Shown here piece after piece: positions 25,561 through 32,851 of a stretch of 64,000 bases of DNA. The stretch is from Kaistia geumhonensis. Lineage in GTDB: Bacteria; Pseudomonadota; Alphaproteobacteria; Rhizobiales; Kaistiaceae. Position 1 is the first letter of the stretch, and every line of letters starts with the position of its first letter. Location of the stretch: assembly GCF_030815145.1 (NCBI RefSeq), contig NZ_JAUSWJ010000001.1:4144501-4208500 (forward strand). Direction: 5' to 3'. The position numbers and the translations under genes were made by a program. The notes below the pieces were generated by a model. The model worked only from the letters and a program-made list of their open reading frames with translations, ran no database searches and was not told the origin of the DNA.

Positions 25561-26370
25561 TTAGTGGATGCCGCTGAAGATGCGGTCCCACCGCACCGCC
25601 CAGGGCCAGTCCCAAACCTTCCAGATCGGCGTCTGGTCGTTGATCGAGAAGAAGATGACCTGCGCCTTGCCCTCGAGATTGTCGATCGGCACGTAGCCCA
25701 TCGAGTTCATGTCGCGGCTGTCGGCGGAATTGTCGCGATTGTCGCCCATCATGAAGACATGGCCGGGTGGCACTTCGTAACGCGGCGTATCGTCGAACTG
25801 CCCCTCGTCGCCCGAGATCTCGATGATCCGGTGTTCGACGCCGTCGGGCAGCGTCTCGATATATTGCGGCACCTCGGCCTGCTGTCCGAACAGGTTGGTT
25901 GTCGTGTAGTTCTCGATCTGGCGCCGCTCCACCAGCTTGTCGTTGATGTAGAGCCTGCCGCCCGTGACCTGCACCGTATCGCCGGGGAGTCCGATCACGC
26001 GCTTGATATAGTCGGTCGAACCGTCGCGCGGGCCCTTGAAGACGATGATGTCGCCCTGCTTCGGCATGGAGCCGAAGATGCGTCCCGAGAAGGGCGGGAA
26101 GCCAAACGGAAACGAATAGCGAGAATAGCCGTAGCTATACTTGGAGGCGAACAGATAATCGCCGATCTCCAGCGTCGGTATCAGGGAACCCGAGGGGATC
26201 ACGAAGGGTTGAAAGAGAAAGGTCCGAACGAGGAATGCGATGACGAGTGCCTCGGCAAAGACACGAAGCGTGCCCAGAATGCCGTCATCGGCGGGCTTCT
26301 TCGCGGGCTTGCCGCCGGCATTGCCGGATGCGGTCTTCTCGGTTTCGGACATGGATGGCAATTCCGACAT
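25561..26370 (-). CDS. lepB: Signal peptidase I
   Basis: A 269-residue type I signal peptidase (family S26), which removes signal peptides from exported proteins at the outer face of the inner membrane. The catalytic serine is Ser62 in PSGSLIPTLEIGDYL, and the general base lysine is Lys123 in DYIKRVIGLPGD. A single membrane anchor, TLRVFAEALVIAFLVRTFLF, precedes the serine. Later blocks GHVFMMGDNRDNSADSR and MGYVP complete boxes D and E. The residue after the catalytic serine is leucine, where most enzymes have methionine. The first ATG (26370) is used; a second at 26352 is an alternative. LepB is usually beside rnc and era in this order; here it stands alone, so it may be a second paralogue. 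Confidence 0.92.
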   Translation of the reverse strand: MSELPSMSETEKTASGNAGGKPAKKPADDGILGTLRVFAEALVIAFLVRTFLFQPFVIPSGSLIPTLEIGDYLFASKYSYGYSRYSFPFGFPPFSGRIFGSMPKQGDIIVFKGPRDGSTDYIKRVIGLPGDTVQVTGGRLYINDKLVERRQIENYTTTNLFGQQAEVPQYIETLPDGVEHRIIEISGDEGQFDDTPRYEVPPGHVFMMGDNRDNSADSRDMNSMGYVPIDNLEGKAQVIFFSINDQTPIWKVWDWPWAVRWDRIFSGIH

Positions 26371-26525
26371 TGGAGGCAGCCGTGTGTAGGCGATGCGGGA
26401 GGGGCGGGCAACCGTTCCGTCCGATGTCGTATCGGCAGCACGCCGCGCGAGGCGACGGCGCTCTATGGTCCGCCTCTGAGGCGAAAATGTGAGTCGCGCC
26501 CGCGGGCGCCTTGAAGGAGTTGCGA

Positions 26526-27377
26526 TTGACGACAGGTCACTCGATCCATCTACGCGCGATCCATATTCGCGCCGGCCTGCTGGCCGCCGGCCTCGTCGTC
26601 GCCTTTGCGGGCGCCGCGCTGGCGGACGACGCCTTCACGACCGGAGCGGTCAACATGCGCACCGGACCCGGCACCGGATACGCAAAAATCGGCACGCTGC
26701 CCCAGGGCACGGGCGTCGACATTCTCGGCTGCGTGCCGAACTGGTGCCAGGTTTCCGCCGGCGGTCCGCCCGGCTGGGTGTCCGACAACTATCTCGCCGG
26801 CTTCGTTGGCCCGCCGCCCGTCTATCGCGGTCCTCCGCCACCGCCGCCGCCTGTGATCATCACGCCGCCGCCGGTCTATTTCGAGCCGCCGCCGCCCTAT
26901 TATGGTCCGCGCCCGCCCTACTACGGACCGGGACCGCGCCCGCCCTATTATGGTCCCGGCTATCCGCCGCCGCCGCCCGGATACCGTCCGCCGCCGCCTC
27001 CGCCCGATTGGGGCGCGCCCGGCTATCGGCCGCCGCCACCCGGCTACCGGCCGGACTGGGACCGTCCGGGATACCGGCGGCCGCCCGGCAATCGGCCTCA
27101 GCCTGGCTGGGACGACGAGCCCGGCTATCGCCCGCCGCCCGGCAACCGTCCGCCTCCGGGGCAGGGCGGGCAGCGTCCTCCGCCGCCGAACGCGGGCCAG
27201 GGAGGCAATCAGGGTCAGCAGAAGCCGCCCCCGCCGCCTCCGAATGCCGGACAGCGCCCGCCGCCTCCCGGGCCCGCGCCTTATCAGCCGCCGCAGGCCA
27301 AACCCCGCTCGCCGGATCAGCCGCCGATGCCCGGTCTCAACTGCACGCCCGGCTCGCTGTTCTGTCCGCCGCGCTGA
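26526..27377 (+). CDS. Secreted SH3b domain protein with proline/tyrosine-rich C-terminus
   Basis: A 283-residue exported protein. A signal peptide, IRAGLLAAGLVVAFAGAALA, ends near residue 34, and a bacterial SH3 domain follows (VNMRTGPGTGYAKIGTLPQG ... GWVSDNYLAG). The remaining 180 or so residues are made of PPP, GYRPPP and YYGPGP-like repeats with a few conserved positions, probably extended and intrinsically disordered, and end LNCTPGSLFCPPR. The TTG at 26526 has AAGGAG 6 bp upstream and so is a better start than the TTG at 26511, which would include the ribosome binding site. It may anchor to the wall or outer membrane. It is divergent from lepB. Confidence 0.8.
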   Translation: MTTGHSIHLRAIHIRAGLLAAGLVVAFAGAALADDAFTTGAVNMRTGPGTGYAKIGTLPQGTGVDILGCVPNWCQVSAGGPPGWVSDNYLAGFVGPPPVYRGPPPPPPPVIITPPPVYFEPPPPYYGPRPPYYGPGPRPPYYGPGYPPPPPGYRPPPPPPDWGAPGYRPPPPGYRPDWDRPGYRRPPGNRPQPGWDDEPGYRPPPGNRPPPGQGGQRPPPPNAGQGGNQGQQKPPPPPPNAGQRPPPPGPAPYQPPQAKPRSPDQPPMPGLNCTPGSLFCPPR

Positions 27378-27476
27378 TCGGTGAACGCTCTGTCGTGCGG
27401 CGGCGCCCTGTCGGGATGCCGCCGCGCTTCGCTATGATGTCCGACCCTTCCGCGAGGATCGTTCCCAAGGACCCCT

Positions 27477-28514
27477 ATGGAACTCGGCATCTACACCTTC
27501 GGCGACTGGATGGCCGATCCGCGTGACGAATCGCGGATCAGCCCGACGCAGCGCATCGCCAACCTGATCGAGGAAATCGAACTCGCCGACCAGCTCGGCC
27601 TCGACGTGTTCGGTCTCGGCGAGCATCATCGACCCGACTATCTCATCTCGGCACCCGAGGTCCTGCTCGCCGCGGCAGCAGCCCGCACGCGCAATATCCG
27701 CCTCACCAGCGCGGTGACCGTGCTCTCTTCAGACGATCCGGTGCGCGTGTTCCAGCGTTTCGCGACGCTCGATCTCGTGTCCAAGGGACGGGCCGAGATC
27801 ATGGCGGGGCGGGGATCATTCATCGAATCGTTCCCCCTGTTCGGCTACGATCTCGACGATTACGACGCGCTCTTCTCCGAGAAGCTCGAGCTACTTCTGG
27901 CGCTGCGCGAGTCGGAGCGCGTGACCTGGCGAGGCACGACAAGGCCGTCGATCCAGGACCGCGGCGTCTATCCGCGCCCCCAGCAGGATCGGATCCCGAT
28001 CTGGATCGCCGTCGGCGGCACGCCGCAATCGGTTGTGCGGGCCGGCGCCCTGGCTCTGCCGCTGGCGGTTGCGATCATCGGCGGCGAGCCGGAACGTTTT
28101 GCGCCGCTGGTGCAGCTCTATCGCGACGCGGCGACCCGTGCCGGCCATGACGCATCGCGGCTGCCGGTCGGCATCAACTCGCACGGCTTCATCGCCGAGA
28201 CCTCGCAGAAGGCGGCCGACATTGCCTTCCCGCCCTTTGCCGACACGATGAGCCGCATCGGCCGCGAGCGCGGCTGGCCGCCGACAACGCGCGGGCAGTT
28301 CGAGGCGCAGCGCAAGCTCCGCGGCGCTCTCTTCGTCGGCAGCCCGGACGAGCTGGTGGAGAAGATCCTCTATCAGCACGAGTTCTTCAGGCACGACCGC
28401 TTCATGATCCAGTTCAGCGTCGGCACGCTGCCGCATGCCGATCTCATGAAATCGATCGAGCTCTACGGCACCAAGGTGGCGCCGGCGGTGCGAAAGGCGC
28501 TGGGGCCGGCATAG
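27477..28514 (+). CDS. LLM-class flavin-dependent oxidoreductase
   Basis: A 345-residue bacterial luciferase-like monooxygenase, a TIM-barrel flavoprotein that normally uses reduced FMN. The sequence [12 protein letters not shown] and [20 protein letters not shown] is typical for the subfamily annotated as putative FMN-dependent luciferase-like monooxygenase. [20 protein letters not shown] and [19 protein letters not shown] support it. The substrate is unknown. It begins 100 bp after the proline-rich gene, with a GC-rich hairpin between them (stem GCGGCGGC / GCCGCCGC) that lacks a T-run and may be only a weak terminator. Confidence 0.87.
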   Translation: MELGIYTFGDWMADPRDESRISPTQRIANLIEEIELADQLGLDVFGLGEHHRPDYLISAPEVLLAAAAARTRNIRLTSAVTVLSSDDPVRVFQRFATLDLVSKGRAEIMAGRGSFIESFPLFGYDLDDYDALFSEKLELLLALRESERVTWRGTTRPSIQDRGVYPRPQQDRIPIWIAVGGTPQSVVRAGALALPLAVAIIGGEPERFAPLVQLYRDAATRAGHDASRLPVGINSHGFIAETSQKAADIAFPPFADTMSRIGRERGWPPTTRGQFEAQRKLRGALFVGSPDELVEKILYQHEFFRHDRFMIQFSVGTLPHADLMKSIELYGTKVAPAVRKALGPA

Positions 28515-28581
28515 ATCGCCTCGGCATACGTCCGTCTTGCGGGCCGGCCGTGATAGAGTTGCCCGCCGGGAGGCGCGATTC

Positions 28582-29067
28582 ATGGGCGACGTATCGATCC
28601 GGCTCGCCGGGCAGGAGGACCGACCGGTCGTCGAGTGTCTGATCCAGTTATATCTCTATGATATGACGGACATTTTTCACTTTCCGATCGGGCCCGACGG
28701 GCGTTTCGAATACGATTTTCTCGACCGTTTCTGGCGCCGTCCCTATCTGATCGCGTGGCGAGGCGAACTGGCGGGCTTCGTTCTCGTGATCGACGAGAGC
28801 CCGATCACGGGAGCCACCGACCGGCAGTTCGTGGCGGAGTTCTTCGTCCTCAGGGCCTATCGCGGAAGAGGCGTCGGCGCGCAGGCGTTTCGCGAAGTCC
28901 TCCGCGCCAATCCCGGCCGCTGGCAGATCGGCGTCATGGAAAGAAACCTCGCGGCAAGCGCATTCTGGCGAAGCGTGACGACGGCCTATGCGCCCGAGGC
29001 CTTTTCCCAACAATTCGACGGCGAGCACTGGCGGGTCTACGAGTTCGAAACGGCACCCTGCCTTTAG
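28582..29067 (+). CDS. GNAT-family N-acetyltransferase
   Basis: A 161-residue GNAT acetyltransferase. The acetyl-CoA-binding motif A is visible as VLRAYRGRGVGAQAFREVL (about residues 91–109), preceded by a beta strand with FVLVIDE and followed by NLAASAFWRSV. GNATs move an acetyl group from acetyl-CoA to an amine; the acceptor here is unknown. The gene starts at the ATG at 28582, with a GGGAGG sequence upstream at about 28567–28572. It ends 242 bp before minC. Confidence 0.85.
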   Translation: MGDVSIRLAGQEDRPVVECLIQLYLYDMTDIFHFPIGPDGRFEYDFLDRFWRRPYLIAWRGELAGFVLVIDESPITGATDRQFVAEFFVLRAYRGRGVGAQAFREVLRANPGRWQIGVMERNLAASAFWRSVTTAYAPEAFSQQFDGEHWRVYEFETAPCL

Positions 29068-29181
29068 GCATCGGCCCGGCGGCCGCATCGCGGCTCGCGC
29101 CGAAATCCCTGCCGAATCATGAAGGTCGCGCCTGGCAGCGTTAACGCACGGGCGCGTCCAGGGGCGGCGGGTGACGAAATT

Positions 29182-29290
29182 TTAACTGTGTTTTTACCTC
29201 GGAAAGCTCGGAAATCCGCCATTTCGGGCAACCGAAGGCGTTTTGGCGTTAACCGGCCGTTAACCGGAACGGGCCGAGAAAATGCTTAAC
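29182..29290 (+). promoter_or_regulatory. CtrA-like boxes upstream of minCDE
   Basis: The sequence TTAACCGGCCGTTAACC at 29249–29265 fits the CtrA consensus TTAA-N7-TTAAC exactly. A second, degenerate copy, TTAACTGTGTTTTTACC (TTAA-N7-TTTAC), lies at 29182–29198, and a half-site TTAAC at 29286–29290, just before the minC start at 29310. TTAA is rare in this GC-rich DNA, which makes the cluster notable. CtrA is known to control division genes in alphaproteobacteria; its use here is an inference. Confidence 0.6.
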
Positions 29291-29309
29291 AGAACGCAAA
29301 GAGCACGCC

Positions 29310-30017
29310 GTGAGCACAGCAGCAAAACAGCGCCAGACGATCCGATTCCGGGGCCGTTCCTTCCTCGCCACCGTTCTCGCGCCCGAGCTGCCGCTCGGCG
29401 AATGGCTGGCCGAGCTCGACAAGCTGGCCGGCCGCTCGCAGGGCTATTTCGCCTCGCGTCCCGTCATTCTCGACGTCTCCAACCTGCCCATCACCAAGCG
29501 TGACTTCACCGACCTGCTCGCGACGCTCTACGAGCGCGAGATCAAGGTGATGGGGGTCGAGGGCGCCGATCCGAGCTGGCTCGGCTATGGCCTGCCGCCG
29601 TCCGTGAGCGGTGGCAAGCACGCGGAAATCGTGCACCGGCCGTCCGCCGAGCCACCCAAGCCGCAGCAGGGATTTGCCGATCGGCCGATCCCCTCGCTCC
29701 TGATCGAGACGCCGGTTCGCTCCGGCCAGTCGATCATCTTCCCGCAGGGTGACGTGACCGTCGTCGGCTCGGTCGCCTCCGGGGCCGAGATCATCGCCGG
29801 CAACTCGGTCCACATCTACGGCTCGCTGCGTGGACGCGCCATCGCGGGAACGACGGGCAACGCCGCCGCCCGCATCTTCTGCCAGAAATTCGAGGCCGAG
29901 CTCATCGCCATCGACGGGCTCTACCAGACGGCCGACGAGATCGACGCCAAGTTCCGCGGCAAGGCCGTCCAGGCCTGGCTCGCGGACGACAAGATGAACA
30001 TGGCCGCTCTGGCCTGA
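29310..30017 (+). CDS. minC: Septum site-determining protein MinC
   Basis: A 235-residue MinC, which inhibits FtsZ polymerisation at cell poles. The N-terminal FtsZ-binding domain begins IRFRGRSFLATVLAPELPL, and the C-terminal beta-helical domain carries the signature VRSGQSIIFPQGDVTVVGSV, then ASGAEIIAGNSVHIYGSLRG and GNAAARIFCQKFEAELIAI. The start is a GTG at 29310, preceded by AAAGAG. It is the first gene of the minCDE operon, 24 bp before minD, and lies behind CtrA-like boxes. Confidence 0.94.
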   Translation: MSTAAKQRQTIRFRGRSFLATVLAPELPLGEWLAELDKLAGRSQGYFASRPVILDVSNLPITKRDFTDLLATLYEREIKVMGVEGADPSWLGYGLPPSVSGGKHAEIVHRPSAEPPKPQQGFADRPIPSLLIETPVRSGQSIIFPQGDVTVVGSVASGAEIIAGNSVHIYGSLRGRAIAGTTGNAAARIFCQKFEAELIAIDGLYQTADEIDAKFRGKAVQAWLADDKMNMAALA

Positions 30018-30041
30018 CCTGAGATTTGAGGAGCAAGGGGT

Positions 30042-30860
30042 ATGTCGCAGGTTCTGGTGGTCACATCGGGCAAGGGCGGCGTCGGCAAGACGACGTCCAC
30101 GGCAGCGCTCGGCGCGGCGCTCGCGCTCGGCGGCAATCGCGTCGCCGTCGTCGACTTTGACGTCGGCCTGCGCAATCTCGACCTCGTGATGGGCGCCGAG
30201 CGCCGCGTGGTCTACGACCTCATCAATGTCGTGCAGGGCGAGGCGAAGCTCCAGCAGGCGCTTATCCGCGACAAGCGGCTCGAGACGCTCTACCTGCTGC
30301 CCGCCTCGCAGACCCGCGACAAGGACGCGCTGACCTCCGAGGGCGTCGCCCGCGTCATGGAGGAGCTGCGCGACAGCTTCGACTGGATCGTCTGCGATTC
30401 GCCGGCCGGCATCGAGCGCGGCGCGCTGCTCGCCATGCGCCATGCCGACGTCGCCGTCGTCGTGACCAATCCCGAGGTCTCCTCGGTGCGCGACAGCGAT
30501 CGCATCATCGGCATGCTCGACGCCAAGACCGAGAAGGCCGAGCGCGGCGAGTACATGGAGAAGCACCTGCTGCTCACCCGCTACGACGCGACGCGCGCCG
30601 AGCGCGGGCAGATGCTGAAGGTCGACGACGTTCTCGAGATCCTGTCGATCCCGCTGCTCGGCATCATCCCGGAGAGCGATGCGGTGCTGAACGCTTCCAA
30701 TGTGGGCTCGCCGGTGACGCTGGCCGCCGCGGAGAGCGCCCCGGCCCGCGCCTATCTCGACGCCGCGCGGCGCCTCGAGGGCGATGTGGTTCCGATGATC
30801 ATCCCGGCCGACAAGCGCGTCGGCCTGATGGGCAAGCTGTTCGGGCGGAGGGCTGCATGA
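30042..30860 (+). CDS. minD: Septum site-determining ATPase MinD
   Basis: A 272-residue ParA/MinD-family ATPase that binds the membrane in its ATP form and recruits MinC. The deviant Walker A motif [15 protein letters not shown] stands at residues 8–22, Walker A' is [16 protein letters not shown], and the C-terminal amphipathic membrane-targeting helix ends in [16 protein letters not shown] about 10 bp upstream supports the ATG at 30042. It overlaps minE by 4 bp (ATGA), so the two proteins are made in step, as the oscillating system needs. Confidence 0.97.
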   Translation: MSQVLVVTSGKGGVGKTTSTAALGAALALGGNRVAVVDFDVGLRNLDLVMGAERRVVYDLINVVQGEAKLQQALIRDKRLETLYLLPASQTRDKDALTSEGVARVMEELRDSFDWIVCDSPAGIERGALLAMRHADVAVVVTNPEVSSVRDSDRIIGMLDAKTEKAERGEYMEKHLLLTRYDATRAERGQMLKVDDVLEILSIPLLGIIPESDAVLNASNVGSPVTLAAAESAPARAYLDAARRLEGDVVPMIIPADKRVGLMGKLFGRRAA

Positions 30861-31120
30861 CGATCTTCGATTTCTTCCGGCCGACCCGTTCGGCCCCGGT
30901 GGCGCGCGACCGCCTGCAGATCCTGCTGCAGCACGAGCGGGTCTCGGCCGGCGCCAGCGACCTCGTGGCGATCCTGCGCGAGGAGATCCTCGCGGTGATC
31001 TCGCGCCACGTCGACATCCCGTCCGACAAGGTGCAGGTCAAGATGCAGCGCGACGAGGCCGTCTCGACACTCGAAGTCGAGATCGAGCTGCCCAACCCGA
31101 TCCGTCGCCGCGCCGCCTAG
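30857..31120 (+). CDS. minE: Cell division topological specificity factor MinE
   Basis: An 87-residue MinE that stimulates MinD ATPase and drives pole-to-pole oscillation. The membrane-binding N-terminus MTIFDFFRP, the anti-MinCD region [13 protein letters not shown] and the topological specificity domain [20 protein letters not shown] are all present. The length matches the family. It is the last gene of the operon, and its stop is followed by a hairpin with a GCAA tetraloop. Confidence 0.95.
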   Translation: MTIFDFFRPTRSAPVARDRLQILLQHERVSAGASDLVAILREEILAVISRHVDIPSDKVQVKMQRDEAVSTLEVEIELPNPIRRRAA

Positions 31121-31135
31121 CGGCTTCTCCGGAGG

Positions 31136-31155
31136 AGCCGGCCGCAAGGCCGGTT
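31136..31155. terminator. Hairpin between convergent minE and glycosyltransferase
   Basis: An 8-bp stem (one G-T wobble) closed by a GCAA tetraloop lies 15 bp after the minE stop and abuts the convergent glycosyltransferase stop. No T-run follows on either strand, so termination is only a possibility. Confidence 0.4.
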
Positions 31156-32372
31156 CAGTAGTAGCTTCGGACGAGATCCTGAACGCGCTGCTCATAGCTG
31201 AGACGGGTGGCGCGAGCGCGTGCCCCAGTTTGCAGCGACGCGAGACGACCCGTGTCGCTGCCAATCTCCGCCAGTGCATCGGCGAGAGCGCTCTCGACGG
31301 CGGTCCGGCTGCGACCCCTTGTCGGGACCACCACGCCGCATGTCTCGTCGACGACAACGCCCGGTCCACCAAGATCGAGGCAGACGACGGGCAGGCCATG
31401 CGCCATCGCCTCGCCGATCGCCTGTCCGGCCGAATCGTGCAGGCTCGGAAAGACGAAGACGTCGTGAGCGGCATAGAGCCTGCTCATTTCGGCATGTGGC
31501 AAGCTGCCCACGAAGCGGACGATGTCCTCGATGCCGAGATCAGCGGCGATCCCGCGAAGATAAGCTTCCTCGGGGCCGGAACCGGCAATCGTGAAGGACA
31601 GGCCGCCTATACGATCGCGGAGGCGGGCCAGTGCGCCTAGCGCCAACTGAGCGCCTTTCCAGTATTCGAGACGTCCAGCAAAAAGGACGGCGAGGCCCCG
31701 ATTGGTACCCGCCGGGCGGAGCGCGCCGGCGGCCAGTGAGGGTGCGTAGATGTCGGTGACTACAAAAGCCTTGTCGCGCCACCATGGCGGGACAATTCGC
31801 CTGGTCGCTTCGTCGGTGACCAGGATCGCATCGGCTTGACCGAGGCAGCGCAGGACCATCGGGTCGAACCGGCTCGCCATGTTGAGCACGTCGCGCTTGG
31901 CCTCGAATTTCCGGCCCCGGTCAGGAAATCCGTTGCGCAGCCGCCATGGCGAACTCTGTCCACCGCCGACCGGGCCGAACACGAAACGCGGCCCCAGCCC
32001 GCCCAGAAACGACGGCCACCGAAGGACCGTCCAGGTCAGGTGATGGATGACGTCGTAGCGGTTCCGCGCATGCAGCTCCGCGACCACCCGGCGGGCCTTC
32101 ATCTGCCAGACATAGTAGTGCTGCCGAATGCCCTTCGCGTTGGCATATCCCGGTCCCGGCCAGCCGGGGATATCATGCCAGGCGAAGTCGAGCCGATCAG
32201 GCCAGTCATGCGTCGCGCGATAGCGCTCGATGGCCTCGCGATGATGGCTGCCACAGGTGAGCACCGTCACGTCGTGCCCTTGCCGTGCCATTTCGGCGGC
32301 GAGGTTCCAGCCCTTGCCGAGTTCGGATCCCGCGCCGGGTTCGCAGGCATAGGCTGAGGCGAGTATGCGCAT
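31155..32372 (-). CDS. Glycosyltransferase, GT4 family
   Basis: A 405-residue GT-B glycosyltransferase of family 4. It starts MRILASAYACEPGAGSELGK with the usual N-terminal Rossmann strand and a G.G.E loop. The C-terminal domain has VLFAGRLEYWKGAQLALGAL and the donor-binding E-x7-E-like segment PSLHDSAGQAIGEAM with HGLPVVCLDLGGPG. GT4 enzymes build exopolysaccharide, lipopolysaccharide or glycolipids; without neighbouring polysaccharide genes the product is unknown. The ATG at 32372 is chosen because family homology begins there. A TTGACA sequence 70 bp upstream (32445–32440) could be its -35 element. Confidence 0.87.
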   Translation of the reverse strand: MRILASAYACEPGAGSELGKGWNLAAEMARQGHDVTVLTCGSHHREAIERYRATHDWPDRLDFAWHDIPGWPGPGYANAKGIRQHYYVWQMKARRVVAELHARNRYDVIHHLTWTVLRWPSFLGGLGPRFVFGPVGGGQSSPWRLRNGFPDRGRKFEAKRDVLNMASRFDPMVLRCLGQADAILVTDEATRRIVPPWWRDKAFVVTDIYAPSLAAGALRPAGTNRGLAVLFAGRLEYWKGAQLALGALARLRDRIGGLSFTIAGSGPEEAYLRGIAADLGIEDIVRFVGSLPHAEMSRLYAAHDVFVFPSLHDSAGQAIGEAMAHGLPVVCLDLGGPGVVVDETCGVVVPTRGRSRTAVESALADALAEIGSDTGRLASLQTGARARATRLSYEQRVQDLVRSYY

Positions 32373-32445
32373 CCGCGAACGCTCCTCCGTTCCAATGTCC
32401 ACAAGAGACAGTCGGTAGGAGGAGATTTCAGCCTCTTTCTGTCAA

Positions 32446-32483
32446 ACCACCCCTTTGGGCGCGAGCCCCCCTGAATGGGTGGT
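32446..32483. other. Stem-loop between UBP-finger gene and glycosyltransferase
   Basis: A 7-bp stem ACCACCC / GGGTGGT (32446–32452 and 32477–32483) encloses a smaller GGGC...GCCC hairpin. On the minus strand it is followed by TTGACA, so it is either a weak terminator of the ParA–UBP operon or part of the promoter of the glycosyltransferase. Confidence 0.35.
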
Positions 32484-32545
32484 CGGGTGCGGTCCTCGTC
32501 ATCCTTTCGGCCGATCTTGTCCTGACGCGCTCCGGAAGCCCTTCT

Positions 32546-32851
32546 CTAGACGAAGCGCGGGATCGGGCCATCCTGCGGGGTCTGGTCGGGCAGGTCGATG
32601 AAGACCTCGTCGACATAGCACCAGCCCCAGCCTTCCGGCGGATCATATCCCTCGATGATCGGGTGGCCGGTCGCGTGAAAATGTCGGGTGGCGTGCTTGT
32701 TGGGGGAATCGTCGCAGCAGCCGACATGGCCGCAACTGCGGCAGAGGCGCAGATGCACCCACCAGCTGCCGCTCTTGAGGCACTCTTCGCATCCCTTGGC
32801 GCTCGGCTTCACCGTGTGGATGCTATCCAGGTGGCTGCATTCGTCGCTCAT
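32546..32851 (-). CDS. UBP-type zinc finger protein
   Basis: A 101-residue protein consisting of one ZnF-UBP domain, the fold that in eukaryotic deubiquitinases binds the ubiquitin C-terminus. Zinc ligands are seen as CEECLKSGSWWVHLRLCRSC, then GHVGCCDDSPNKHATRHFHA and GHPI. Bacterial members of about 90–110 residues are frequent but uncharacterised. The start overlaps the stop of the upstream flavoprotein gene by 4 bp, which suggests that the two proteins work together, possibly with the finger recognising a partner C-terminus; that last step is speculation. Confidence 0.88.
   Translation of the reverse strand: MSDECSHLDSIHTVKPSAKGCEECLKSGSWWVHLRLCRSCGHVGCCDDSPNKHATRHFHATGHPIIEGYDPPEGWGWCYVDEVFIDLPDQTPQDGPIPRFV

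Noticed and set aside
27010-27200. Tandem DNA repeat in the proline-rich gene
   Set aside because: The DNA units vary; the repetition is at the protein level (PPP and GYRPPP units), so it is not listed as a separate repeat.
29068-29309. Possible tRNA or small RNA in the gap before minC
   Set aside because: No cloverleaf or terminator is visible; the AT-rich parts are better explained by CtrA boxes and the promoter.
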